A program made the translations under genes and the position numbers. DNA of 64,000 nt, taken from NCBI GenBank assembly GCA_946221065.1, contig CAMIIO010000006.1, positions 62,001 to 126,000 on the forward strand, in the 5' to 3' direction. The DNA comes from an uncultured Rothia sp. (GTDB lineage Bacteria > Actinomycetota > Actinomycetes > Actinomycetales > Micrococcaceae). This document shows positions 24,389 to 32,768 of this stretch, piece after piece. Below the pieces are notes generated by a model, which saw nothing but the letters and a program-made list of their open reading frames with translations, searched no databases and was not told the DNA's origin. Every line of letters starts with the position of its first letter. Position 1 is the first letter of the stretch.

Positions 24389-26716
24389 CTAGCCTAGCTG
24401 CTCACGCACAGCCTTAGTAGCCGCAACCAGGTTCTCCAACGACGCACGAGCCTCCTCATAGCCGCGGGTCTTCAAACCACAGTCGGGGTTAGACCATAGG
24501 TGCTCGGGAGCCACAACTTTCACAGCTGCTTCCAACAATCCTTGAATTTCCTCGGTGGAGGGCACGCGCGGGGAGTGAATATCCCACACACCGGGGCCAA
24601 TACCGCGGTCAAAGGTGGAGGGCAAGTCATTGAGCAACTCTAGGCGTGAACGCGCCGCCTCAATCGAAGTCACATCCGCGTTCAGCCCGTCAATAGCGTC
24701 AAAGACTTCATTGAACTCGGAGTAGCACAGGTGAGTGTGAATCTGAGTTGCATCCGCCACCTGCGAAGTTGCCAGGCGGAAGGAATTGACGGACCACTTG
24801 AGGTACTCGGGCTGTGCCTCGGCACGTAGCGGGAGCAGTTCGCGCAATGCTGGCTCGTCTACCTGAATAATGGCGACGCCGGCTTCCTCTAGATCTGCGA
24901 TTTCATCTGCGAGCGCGAGCGCCACCTGGTTAGCCGTCTCTTCGCGCGGCTGATCGTCGCGAACGAAGGACCACGCCAGAATGGTGACGGGGCCGGTGAG
25001 CATTCCCTTCACGTGCTGTTCGGTGAGGGAGTTGGCGTAGGAGATCCACGGCACGGTAAATGCCTCTCCGCGTAGCCCCTCGCCCTCGCGCTTGACGTCG
25101 CCCCACAGGATTGAGGGGCGGGTGCAGCGGGAGCCGTAGGACTGTACCCAGCCGTGGACGGTGGTATCAAAACCGTCAAAGTGCTCGGCAAAGTACTGCA
25201 CCATGTCGTTACGCTCTGCCTCACCGTGAACGAGTACGTCTAGGCCGATTTCTTCCTGTAGCTTGATGACCGACGCGATTTCTTCCCGCAAGAAGCCGTC
25301 TAGCTCTTCCTGGGAGATGTTGCCGGCGCGGAAGGCGGCGCGTTGCTTGCGGATGTCGCCGGTTTGTGGGAAGGAGCCGATGGTGGTGGTGGGCAGGGTC
25401 GGCAGGTTCAGCCCGGCTTGTGCGGCTTGACGTTCTGCCGCGCTGGGGCGGTCAAATGCGCCGTCGGTGCCGGTGACGTTGGCTACGCGCTCGCGGATGT
25501 CGTTGTCGTGGACGCCGGGTGCTTGCTCGCGCTGTGCTAGTGCCTGGGTTGCGGCGTCGAGTTCTGCGGAGACGGATTCGGCGCCTTCGGCGAGTGCCTT
25601 GGCGAGGGTGAGTATTTCGGCTACTTTTTGGTCTGCGAAGGCGAGCCAGCTCTTGAGCTCGTCGGAGAGTTTTTCTTCGAGGTCGAGGTCGTGCGGGACG
25701 TGCTGTAGGGAGGTGGAGGTGGCTACGGACACGGTGCCATGCAGGGCGGTGAGTTCGCCTAGTGCCTTGCTGAGGTCGGTGCGCCAGATGTTGCGGCCGT
25801 TGACGGCACCCACTACCAGGCGGGGGCCATCTGCGGCAACTAGTTCGGTAAGGCGGGGGCCATACTCGGCGGAAATGGTGTCTACGTGGAGGGCTTCCAC
25901 GCCGGATTCTGCCAAGGGGGTGAGGTTATGTGCTAGGTCACCATAGGGGCTGGTTACTAGAATCGACGGGCGTTCATTGGCGCCGGTCAAACGCTGATAG
26001 GTGGAGCGAATGAGTTCGCCTAGCTGAGCCTCGTCAACGTCCTGGTCTGCTACCAGCGCCGGTTCGTCGAACTGAACCCACTGCACGCCACGTTCGGCAA
26101 GGAATGCCAATAGCAGCTCGTACTGCGCCAACAAATCTTCTAGTCGGGATAGCGGGGAGAAGTCCTCTGCCGCGCCTTCTTCACCCTTAGCTAGAAGTAG
26201 GAAGGTGAGCGGGCCAACCACCTGCGGGCGAACCTTCACGCCCACTTCTGCGGCGGCGTCGAGCTGAACTTCCAGTTCTTCGGTATTGAGCTTGAACTCG
26301 GTTCCCTCACCGAGCTCGGGGACGAGATAGTGGTAGTTGGTGTCGAACCATTTGGTGAGTTCTAGTGCCGGTTGCGCGTCCGTACCGCGCGCTAAATCAA
26401 AGTAGCCTTCCAGCGGAAGTAGCCCGCGGTTGTCTAGGGAGTCGGCAAAACGTTGGGGGACGGCGGTGAACAGGCGGATTGCGTCGAGCACCTGGTCGTA
26501 GTGGGAGAAGGAGGCGGGAATCGCGTAATCTTCGCTCAGGCCCAATCCTTGCAAGCGCTTAAGGTTAGTCTGCTGAATATTCTTGACGGCGCTGTCCAGC
26601 TCCGAACGCGACGCCGCGCCCTTCCAGAAAGCTTCAACAGCCTTTTTCAGTTCGCGGAAGCGTCCAATGCGCGGGTAGCCAACAATGGTTGCGGCGGGGA
26701 AATTGACGGTAGTCAT
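24389..26716 (-). CDS. metE: Cobalamin-independent methionine synthase
   Basis: A 775-residue enzyme that transfers a methyl group from 5-methyltetrahydropteroyltri-L-glutamate to homocysteine. It has the two-barrel MetE layout: an N-terminal half beginning VGYPRIGRFRELKKAVEAFWKG, and a catalytic C-terminal half from LPTTTIGSFPQT. Zinc ligands are visible in IHTHLCYSEF (His and Cys) and NPDCGLKTR (Cys), with an HGEAERNDMV substrate segment. It is downstream of metF with a 36-bp gap, so both share the SAM riboswitch leader. GGAACCC precedes the ATG. It does not need B12 but needs zinc, a link to the zinc locus. Confidence 0.96.
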   Translation of the reverse strand: MTTVNFPAATIVGYPRIGRFRELKKAVEAFWKGAASRSELDSAVKNIQQTNLKRLQGLGLSEDYAIPASFSHYDQVLDAIRLFTAVPQRFADSLDNRGLLPLEGYFDLARGTDAQPALELTKWFDTNYHYLVPELGEGTEFKLNTEELEVQLDAAAEVGVKVRPQVVGPLTFLLLAKGEEGAAEDFSPLSRLEDLLAQYELLLAFLAERGVQWVQFDEPALVADQDVDEAQLGELIRSTYQRLTGANERPSILVTSPYGDLAHNLTPLAESGVEALHVDTISAEYGPRLTELVAADGPRLVVGAVNGRNIWRTDLSKALGELTALHGTVSVATSTSLQHVPHDLDLEEKLSDELKSWLAFADQKVAEILTLAKALAEGAESVSAELDAATQALAQREQAPGVHDNDIRERVANVTGTDGAFDRPSAAERQAAQAGLNLPTLPTTTIGSFPQTGDIRKQRAAFRAGNISQEELDGFLREEIASVIKLQEEIGLDVLVHGEAERNDMVQYFAEHFDGFDTTVHGWVQSYGSRCTRPSILWGDVKREGEGLRGEAFTVPWISYANSLTEQHVKGMLTGPVTILAWSFVRDDQPREETANQVALALADEIADLEEAGVAIIQVDEPALRELLPLRAEAQPEYLKWSVNSFRLATSQVADATQIHTHLCYSEFNEVFDAIDGLNADVTSIEAARSRLELLNDLPSTFDRGIGPGVWDIHSPRVPSTEEIQGLLEAAVKVVAPEHLWSNPDCGLKTRGYEEARASLENLVAATKAVREQLG

Positions 26717-26752
26717 AATAGGGTTCCTTTCAAAGGGTCTTCAAAAAATTTT

Positions 26753-27661
26753 TTAGGCAAAGTTCAGTTCGGACAGCGGAGTCTCATACCGGGTGGTGTA
26801 CGGCGAAATGTCCAGGTGGTCAATCACATCTAGTACCGCTTCGTGTTCGTTAAAGGTGTAAAAGTGCAGTCCGGTTGCGCCGGCGTCTAACGCTTTCTCA
26901 CACTGGCGTATTGCGTGTTCCACACCAATCCGGTGCCGCTCTTCTGTGGAGTTCGCGTTCTCTAGTGCGCCGGCAAGTTGCAGTGGCACGCTCAGTCCCG
27001 CCAGCTCGCATAGGCGAATCAGGCGGCGCAGTGAAGTAACGGGCATGATTCCGGGAATGATGGGTAAGGTGGCACCCGCCGACGCCGCAGCGTCGAGTAG
27101 ACCGCGGAACCGTGCGTCGTCAAAGTATACCTGGGAGATCGCGAAGTCCGCGCCGGCGCGTTCCTTGGAGAGCAGAATCTCAATATCTTGCAAGAGGGAC
27201 ATCGACTCGGGGTGCTTATGCGGGTACGCCGCCACGCCTACCGAAACTTTGCCACCGGCAAGGTGGGCGAAGTCTTCCGCTTCAACTCTGCGGATTAGCT
27301 CCACTAGGTAGCGGGCAAAGGGTAGTTCCAGCTGTTGGGGGCTGCCCTCGGGGATGTCTCCGCGTAACGCTAGGAATCCGCGCACACCTAAACCTAAAAT
27401 TAGGCGGACGGCGCGTTCTAGCTCCTGCACCGAATGCCCCACGCAGGTGAGGTGAGCCAGGGGCGTGAGGTCTGTTTCGTGAACCAGATGATCCAGGAGC
27501 GCCAGGGTTTTTTGCTTGCGTGAGTCATCTCCCGAGTACGTTACCGAAACGTAGTCCGGCGACGTCGCCGCTAGCTCATCGATCGTGCGCAACAGGGCAT
27601 CAGAACTGGCGGAACTTCGCGGCGGGAAGAGCTCGTAAGAAAGAGCTGCGCGTGGTGCCAT
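26753..27661 (-). CDS. metF: 5,10-methylenetetrahydrofolate reductase
   Basis: A 302-residue flavoenzyme that makes the 5-methyltetrahydrofolate used by MetE. TIM-barrel motifs are: SYELFPPRS at the N-terminus with the catalytic Glu; VSVTYSGDDSRKQKT; LTPLAHLTCVGHS; FLALRGDIPEG; KVSVGVAAYPHKHPES; ISQVYFDD; and IIPGIMPV. It ends with GLHFYTFNEHEAVLDVIDHL. First gene of the metF-metE unit; the ATG at 27661 has GAAAGGA upstream. An S-box riboswitch sits 110 bp upstream in the leader. Confidence 0.95.
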   Translation of the reverse strand: MAPRAALSYELFPPRSSASSDALLRTIDELAATSPDYVSVTYSGDDSRKQKTLALLDHLVHETDLTPLAHLTCVGHSVQELERAVRLILGLGVRGFLALRGDIPEGSPQQLELPFARYLVELIRRVEAEDFAHLAGGKVSVGVAAYPHKHPESMSLLQDIEILLSKERAGADFAISQVYFDDARFRGLLDAAASAGATLPIIPGIMPVTSLRRLIRLCELAGLSVPLQLAGALENANSTEERHRIGVEHAIRQCEKALDAGATGLHFYTFNEHEAVLDVIDHLDISPYTTRYETPLSELNFA

Positions 27662-27771
27662 GTGGGGCGATCCTTTCGGTTCTCACCCGATAGATCAGCC
27701 GCAAGAAGCAAAAATACTTGACGGCTCCGCCACTTATAGGTGTGCGGCAGAAGCCTTACGGCGATATTGTT

Positions 27772-27873
27772 CTATCGGTTCTGGCGGGAGCACCCACACA
27801 CGAGAACTTGGTGGTATTCGCGTGGGTTGCTGCGGCGTCAACAAGCCAGATCTCTCGGCCGCTCTTGATAGAT
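27772..27873 (-). promoter_or_regulatory. SAM-I (S-box) riboswitch in the metF-metE leader
   Basis: On the minus strand the leader shows S-box hallmarks: P1 TCTATC (27873-27868), AAGAGCGGCCGAGAGATC, then CTGGCTTGTTGACGCCGCAG, then CAACCC. GGGTGCTCCCGCCAGAACC follows, and the P1 3' strand GATAGA closes at 27772. Unusual downstream feature: the 3' strand ACCGATAGA could alternatively pair with TCTATCGGG (forward 27686-27694), just upstream of the ribosome-binding site. That suggests translational switching, though an imperfect stem (GGCTTCTGCCGC with GTGGCGGAGCC) before TATTTTT could also attenuate. SAM binding should reduce metF-metE expression. The rest of the leader to 27662 is the expression platform. 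Confidence 0.85.
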
Positions 27874-28060
27874 AACACCTTTATGGTGGCAAAAAATAAC
27901 CCGACCTGACAACGTTAAACGCGGTTATTTCACTCTTTAAAGATGTGTAGTGATTGTGACGCCCCACCGTCATAATCCGTCATAATGTCCACCGGCGCGC
28001 AGGGTCTAGGGGGAAGAAAGGCGGGAGCGGGGAAATAACGGGGGAAAGGTAAACAAAAAA

Positions 28061-28120
28061 GTACACCGTTAGCGTGATGTGTACACGGGCAGGAGTGTAC
28101 ACATCACGCTAACGGTGTAC
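28061..28120 (-). terminator. 26-bp perfect hairpin with T-tract (minus strand)
   Basis: 28061-28086 pairs perfectly with 28095-28120 (arms begin GTACACCGTTAGCGTG), loop GGGCAGGA. On the minus strand it is followed by TTTTTTG. A second stop after the protease gene and the 28139-28181 terminator. Between 27874 and 28060 I see only the likely metF promoter region. Confidence 0.8.
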
Positions 28121-28138
28121 GGATTTACCGGTTAAAAG

Positions 28139-28181
28139 CGTATTGGCGCCACCCCTTAGGGAAGGGGCAGCGCCAATACTG
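28139..28181 (-). terminator. Terminator of the serine protease gene
   Basis: GTATTGGCGC...CCCCTT pairs with AAGGGG...GCGCCAATAC around a short loop; on the minus strand it is followed by GCTTTTAA. It lies 32 bp after the protease stop. Confidence 0.75.
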
Positions 28182-28212
28182 TGTGGAGAGATGTTATAAG
28201 AACATCACGTTT

Positions 28213-29340
28213 TTAGTAGCTGTAGGTCCAGGAACCGGTGATGGTTTTACCGGAAGCATTAGCAGCAGCCCAGGAGTCGTAAGAGGCCCAGGGAGAGTTA
28301 CCCCATACGGGGTTGTAGGTATCTGCAACGGTCTCAACAGGAGCGGCAGGAGCGGCAGGAGCGGCAGACTCTTCAACAGGGGTGTTCCAGTCATCCCAGC
28401 CGGTGTCACCGGTGGGAGCGTTCCAGTCATCCCAGCCGTTATCCCAGTTACCCCAGCCGTTATCCCAGTTACCCCAGTCTGAGCCCCAATCGTTGCCAGG
28501 AGTAAACCAATCGATGTCACCTGCAGGAGTTACAGGGGTTTCAGGTGCGGCAGGGTCTGCAGGAGTCTCAGGAGATGAAGGCGGGGTGGTGCTACCACTA
28601 CCATCGGCGGTGACGCCAGTCATGGTAGTAATCCAGTCACCTGCTTGGCTTAGAAGAGCATAGTTGGACTGGGCGTTGATGTTAGCACCGGGATCTGCTT
28701 GGTCACCGGTGGAGCATACAGCAACAACCTTACCGTTTTTAATCATGGGTCCACCGGAATCACCATGGTTGGAAGCACCGTCAACACCACGAATATGAGC
28801 TGCGATTCCACCATATGCATCGGTGGAATTTCCGATAACGTTCACTGATGCTCCACGCAGGGTGGAGGTGGGCTGGCTATTGGCGCCTAAGCCGTAACCG
28901 TAGATATTGGCGCTGTCACCTTCGGTAGGTGTGTAACTAAAATCTAGCTGTGCATAAGAGGGCAGAGGTGCTTCTTTGGAGAGGTGAACGAGTCCGATGT
29001 CTCCGGCAGGGGAGGCATACATCATATCTGCTCGGATACCCTCACCAGGGTTGGTCTGATCGTTGCTCTGGAAGACTCGCATATTCGTGGCATCATCAAC
29101 GCAGTGCTTAGCGGTGAGTACCCATTCGCTATTAATCTGTTCGCCGGTGCAACCGAAAGTACCAACGCTACTAGTGGAATTGAAGTTAAGCTGAACAATC
29201 CAAGGATTGCTCTCTTGCTGGCCACCAATAACGTATGGGGTAGCCTCGGATGCGTGAGCACCTGCCATACCTGCGCTGAGAAGCGCGGTTGCTGAGGCCG
29301 TAACTGCGAGGCCTTTAGTCATTTTCATTTTATAGTCCAT
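28213..29340 (-). CDS. Secreted trypsin-like serine protease (S1) with Trp/Asp/Asn-rich tail
   Basis: A 375-residue exported protease. The signal peptide is about 1-31. The chymotrypsin-fold domain (about 36-240) carries the full triad: WVLTAKHC (His), GDIGLVHL (Asp) and SNHGDSGGPMI (Ser). YVIGGQQESNPWIVQL marks the mature N-terminus, so it may be made as a proenzyme. A Pro/Thr-rich linker leads to a tail (about 275-320) of short repeats built on WGNWDNGW and WDDWN, partly encoded by two exact tandem 21-bp units (28432-28452 and 28453-28473). The end has PVWGNSPWASYDSWAAA and GSWTYSY. No sortase motif, so it is secreted or held by the aromatic tail. Monocistronic. Confidence 0.9.
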   Translation of the reverse strand: MDYKMKMTKGLAVTASATALLSAGMAGAHASEATPYVIGGQQESNPWIVQLNFNSTSSVGTFGCTGEQINSEWVLTAKHCVDDATNMRVFQSNDQTNPGEGIRADMMYASPAGDIGLVHLSKEAPLPSYAQLDFSYTPTEGDSANIYGYGLGANSQPTSTLRGASVNVIGNSTDAYGGIAAHIRGVDGASNHGDSGGPMIKNGKVVAVCSTGDQADPGANINAQSNYALLSQAGDWITTMTGVTADGSGSTTPPSSPETPADPAAPETPVTPAGDIDWFTPGNDWGSDWGNWDNGWGNWDNGWDDWNAPTGDTGWDDWNTPVEESAAPAAPAAPVETVADTYNPVWGNSPWASYDSWAAANASGKTITGSWTYSY

Positions 29341-29883
29341 TCTCGGTGAAAAGAATTGCGCCTTCTAGGAGTCAATAGACGTAATTCTTACCTGCGGGGT
29401 GGTGTGGCCAGGGGCAACTTAATGATTGAAAACTAGTGATAGAAACGCTGATGTAGGGTTCGAGACGCTTCTATCGTTAGATTTCTAGTTTGAGCTACCG
29501 CAATTTAGGCTCAGAGGTAATCCACGGTAGATGTCCTAAATTTTTCATGCTGTGCTTTCTATACTGCAGAGACTGCTTAGGAGCAGGGTGAACCTTTACC
29601 TGGCAACCCCTGTAAAGAAAACACAATCATTGTTATTCAAACTATTTTTACTAAGTAGTTCCTGACCCTATCAAATCTATCGCTACTGGCTGGATTAACC
29701 CAAAGATTCCCTTGTCAGGATATAGGTCCACATAGGTGAACGTTTAAGGTTTATAAACATTATTTAGCTGATATATGTAGTATTTAATATCTACATTGTA
29801 GGTATATATGTTGTTTTATTTTTGTATCTCAGCAAAGGATGAAGCAATATGACTTGAGAATTAAAGTCCGTAGGCTGGTGTGT
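29341..29883. other. Non-coding intergenic stretch with AT-rich palindromes
   Basis: About 540 bp between divergent genes. It contains the protease promoter region and, in the AT-rich right part, the perfect palindrome GTTTATAAAC (29749-29758) and the inverted repeat ATGTAG/CTACAT (29775-29780 and 29791-29796). These are candidate operators for the reductase gene. No gene is supported. Confidence 0.5.
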
Positions 29884-30882
29884 ATGAGTGAAACTATGCA
29901 ATACCGTCAGCTAGGAAAATCTGGTCTTACCGTCTCAACTATTGGGGTTGGATGCAATAATTTGGGGCGATTCGGCACCATCACTGAGCAGCAGGAGGGC
30001 GTAGATCGCGTTATCTCCGCCGCCGTCGACGCCGGAATCACGCTCTTCGACGTCGCCGATATTTACGGCAAAGAGCCGGGGCTTTCAGAAACCATGTTTG
30101 GAGCTTCGCTGAAGAAGCTGGGCTCTGCGGCACGGGACAACATGGTGGTTGTTTCCAAGTTCGGGATGGACATGCAGGGCGGTAACGGTGCGGACTACGG
30201 CGTGCGTGGCTCCCGGCGTTATATTATGCGCGCGGTGGAGGCGTCCCTGAAACGCCTGGGCACCGACCACCTGGACCTGTATTTTTACCACACACCCGAC
30301 GGCGTCACCCCGGTTGAAGAAACCCTGGCGGCTCTTAATACGCTGATTGAGCAGGGCAAGGTGCGCTACATCGGGCACTCAAACCACGCAGGTTGGCAGA
30401 TTGCGCAGGCGGAATATGTGGCGCGCGAGTTGGGTACTCATCGTTTTATTGCCGCCGAGAATCACTATAACCTTCTAGATCGGCGCGCGGAGCTGGAGGT
30501 CATGCCTGCTGCCCGCGAGTTTGGGTTGGGCGTTCTTCCATACTTCCCGCTGGCTAACGGGTTGCTTACCGGCAAATATGCGGACGGGAAAGCGCCGGAA
30601 GGCTCGCGTCTTTCACACTCGAAGAAGGAGCTGTTAGAGAGCACGGACTGGGAGCAGTTGGGGAAGTTCTCGCAGTTCTGCCGTGGACGCGATATGAGCG
30701 AGGTGCAGGTGGCGCTGAGCTGGTTGGCGCACCAGCAGCCGGTGGCGTCGGTGATTGCCGGTGCTACCACGATTGAGCAGATCCAGGATAATGCGGGTGC
30801 GGCCTCGCTACGGCTGAGCGCGGAGGATCTGGCGGAGCTGGATAAGATTTTCCCGGCGCCGGCAAAGATCGCGCTGTTCTAG
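29884..30882 (+). CDS. Aldo/keto reductase
   Basis: A 332-residue NADPH-dependent oxidoreductase with the TIM-barrel AKR layout. The N-terminal YRQLGKSGLTVSTIGVGCNNLG is family standard. Catalytic residues appear as FDVADIYG (Asp, Tyr), VVSKFG (Lys) and LDLYFYHTPDG (His). SVIAGATTIEQIQDN near the end binds cofactor. The ATG at 29884 (MSETMQYR) is chosen; ATG 29896 is also possible, while 29839 adds a poorly matching extension. The upstream AT-rich palindromes suggest a local repressor. Physiological substrate unknown. Confidence 0.9.
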   Translation: MSETMQYRQLGKSGLTVSTIGVGCNNLGRFGTITEQQEGVDRVISAAVDAGITLFDVADIYGKEPGLSETMFGASLKKLGSAARDNMVVVSKFGMDMQGGNGADYGVRGSRRYIMRAVEASLKRLGTDHLDLYFYHTPDGVTPVEETLAALNTLIEQGKVRYIGHSNHAGWQIAQAEYVARELGTHRFIAAENHYNLLDRRAELEVMPAAREFGLGVLPYFPLANGLLTGKYADGKAPEGSRLSHSKKELLESTDWEQLGKFSQFCRGRDMSEVQVALSWLAHQQPVASVIAGATTIEQIQDNAGAASLRLSAEDLAELDKIFPAPAKIALF

Positions 30883-30892
30883 CTGGGCGGGT

Positions 30893-30957
30893 AATGTACC
30901 GCTTCCGTTACACCCGCGCGTCAAATAAACGTGCCGGTGTAACGAAAGCGGTACATT
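30893..30957. repeat. Long hairpin, family B copy 2
   Basis: Arms AATGTACCGCTTCCGTTACACC and GGTGTAACGAAAGCGGTACATT pair with one mismatch in this segment. It has the same outer arms as the copies at 5241 and 34567. It lies between the aldo/keto reductase and the ABC gene. Confidence 0.8.
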
Positions 30958-31049
30958 GTGCCCTCTACACCCCTTACATGACATTTGTCAGGGGCAACCC
31001 ATGACAGTTCGTATCCTCACCGCTCCTCATTGAGCAGGAGTATAGAGGT

Positions 31050-31973
31050 ATGAATACAAGCCAACACCTTAGCTCTCCGTTAGCGCTTGAGCTTTCGGAT
31101 ATCTCTCAGCAGTTCTCGGCACGCAGTCAAAGCCCGGTACTCGCCGTGAATCGAGTTAGCCTCCAGGTACGCAGGGGCGAGATTCTCGCCCTACTAGGAC
31201 CTAACGGGGCGGGCAAAACTTCACTGATCGACGTCGTGCTGGGGCTTGCCCAGCCTACCGGCGGCTCGGTCAACATCTTTGGAATGACGCCGCAGCAAGC
31301 CACTTCCCAAGGTCTGGTGGGCATGGTTTTTCAGACGGGCGGGTTTGCCCAGGACCTCACGGTACATGACACTCTGCGCATGATTTCCGCCGCTCATAAT
31401 AATCCCCAGCCACTGGATCAGGTTATCGAGCAGTGCAATCTACGTTCTCTTCTCAAACAGAAAGTGGGTAAGTGCTCCGGCGGCGAGCAACAACGTGTGC
31501 GCTTGGCTCTGGCACTGCTCCCTTGCCCGGACCTTCTGATTCTGGATGAGCCCACCTCTGGCATGGACGTAACCGCACGTCACCACTTTTGGGAAACCAT
31601 GCGTACTCAGGCTGGGGCAGGCAAAACCATTCTGTTTGCTACCCACTATTTGGAGGAGGCGCAGAACTTTGCCGAGCGCGTGGTGATTATGAACGCCGGT
31701 GAAGTAATTGCAGACGGCACCCCGGAAGAGATTAGGTCCGTTACCGGCGTGCGTAACATCGAATTTTCGCTGGAAACCGGCACGCTTCAGCCTAACGACG
31801 TTGCTCAGTTTAATCTTCACAACTTTGCGGTGAATCAGGGGAAGTATGTGCTGCGCTGCGTAGAAGCAGAATCTCTGGTGAAACACCTGCTTAACCACTA
31901 CCCCGTGAAACAGCTAGAGGTCACCTCGCCCTCTCTCGATGAATCCTTTATACACCTCACGGAAGGTCGATAA
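31050..31973 (+). CDS. ABC-2-type transporter ATP-binding protein
   Basis: A 307-residue ATPase. Walker A is GPNGAGKTS; the signature is CSGGEQQRVRL; LLILDEPTSGMD is Walker B/D-loop; and FATHYLEEAQ holds the switch His. The C-terminal ~80 residues (VTSPSLDESFIHLTEGR) are typical of DrrA-like exporters. AGGAG lies upstream of the ATG. The permease starts 3 bp after the stop, and a histidine kinase and response regulator follow, so the four genes form one unit, probably for export of, or defence against, a lipid or antimicrobial. Confidence 0.93.
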   Translation: MNTSQHLSSPLALELSDISQQFSARSQSPVLAVNRVSLQVRRGEILALLGPNGAGKTSLIDVVLGLAQPTGGSVNIFGMTPQQATSQGLVGMVFQTGGFAQDLTVHDTLRMISAAHNNPQPLDQVIEQCNLRSLLKQKVGKCSGGEQQRVRLALALLPCPDLLILDEPTSGMDVTARHHFWETMRTQAGAGKTILFATHYLEEAQNFAERVVIMNAGEVIADGTPEEIRSVTGVRNIEFSLETGTLQPNDVAQFNLHNFAVNQGKYVLRCVEAESLVKHLLNHYPVKQLEVTSPSLDESFIHLTEGR

Positions 31974-31976
31974 GCC

Positions 31977-32741
31977 ATGAATTTCCTTCGTTTTACCCTC
32001 CTTGATATCAAGCGAAATGCCCTCAATTTTTCCACTATTTTTTCTATCGTGCTCATGCCAATTGGGTTTGCCCTGCTCTTTGGAGGTATGCAGGAGTACG
32101 GAAAATACAGTTTTCGTGATGGTAATGCCGCCGGTTACGTGATGTTGGGAATGAGCGTCTTTGGTGCGTGTTCTGCGGTGAGTTCGTTGGCAGGCAATGC
32201 CGTTATGGAACGGGCTCAGGGGTGGAATAGGCAGCTTGCGCTGACCGCAATGACGCCGGTTAAGCTGGGTATCTCTAAGCTGTGCGTGGCGGCGTCGTTG
32301 GCAACGATGTCGGTGGTGGCTGTCAATAGTACTGTGCTGTATTCGCAGGTTAAGATTCCGTGGAATCAACAACTTGCGTGTGGGGCAATTGCGGTAGTGA
32401 CCTCGCTGATTTTTGTTGGCTATGGTTTAGGTGTTGCCGGGTTGTTTTCCTCTAACCGTGCGGCGTCTATTGCTACCGGTCTGCTGGTTCCGTTGAGCTT
32501 TATCGGTACGGTGTTTAGCCCGCTCCCGCTGTCTTTGATAGATTTCGCCCGTTTTACTCCGATGTATGGTGTGGCGCAGCTGGTGCGGTGGCCGTTCTCT
32601 GGCGGGACAATTGTTACAGCGGATCAGCAGGATTTTCTGCTCGATGAGCACCTATGGGTGGCGCTGGTGAATGTGGGGGCGTGGGCAATCGTCTTTGCGT
32701 TGCTTGCCTTTGCGGTAAATCGTCGGGCAACCCGCCGGTAG
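31977..32741 (+). CDS. ABC-2-type transporter permease
   Basis: A 254-residue membrane protein with about six TM segments. FSIVLMPIGFALLFGG opens TM1, GYVMLGMSVFGACSAVSSLAG and ERAQGWNRQLALTAMTP form the conserved ABC-2 cytoplasmic loop, and RFTPMYGVAQLVRWP precedes the last helices. It pairs with the ATPase just upstream. A GTCGATAAGCC context gives only a modest RBS, so coupling with the upstream gene is likely. Confidence 0.9.
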   Translation: MNFLRFTLLDIKRNALNFSTIFSIVLMPIGFALLFGGMQEYGKYSFRDGNAAGYVMLGMSVFGACSAVSSLAGNAVMERAQGWNRQLALTAMTPVKLGISKLCVAASLATMSVVAVNSTVLYSQVKIPWNQQLACGAIAVVTSLIFVGYGLGVAGLFSSNRAASIATGLLVPLSFIGTVFSPLPLSLIDFARFTPMYGVAQLVRWPFSGGTIVTADQQDFLLDEHLWVALVNVGAWAIVFALLAFAVNRRATRR

Positions 32742-32768
32742 AGTCAAAAAGCAGAAAGGAAAAAGCTC

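Noticed and set aside
29575..29620. GGTGAACCTTTACCTGGCAACCCC as a possible riboswitch
   Set aside because: I could not match it to any riboswitch class or find a closing stem and expression platform for the downstream gene.
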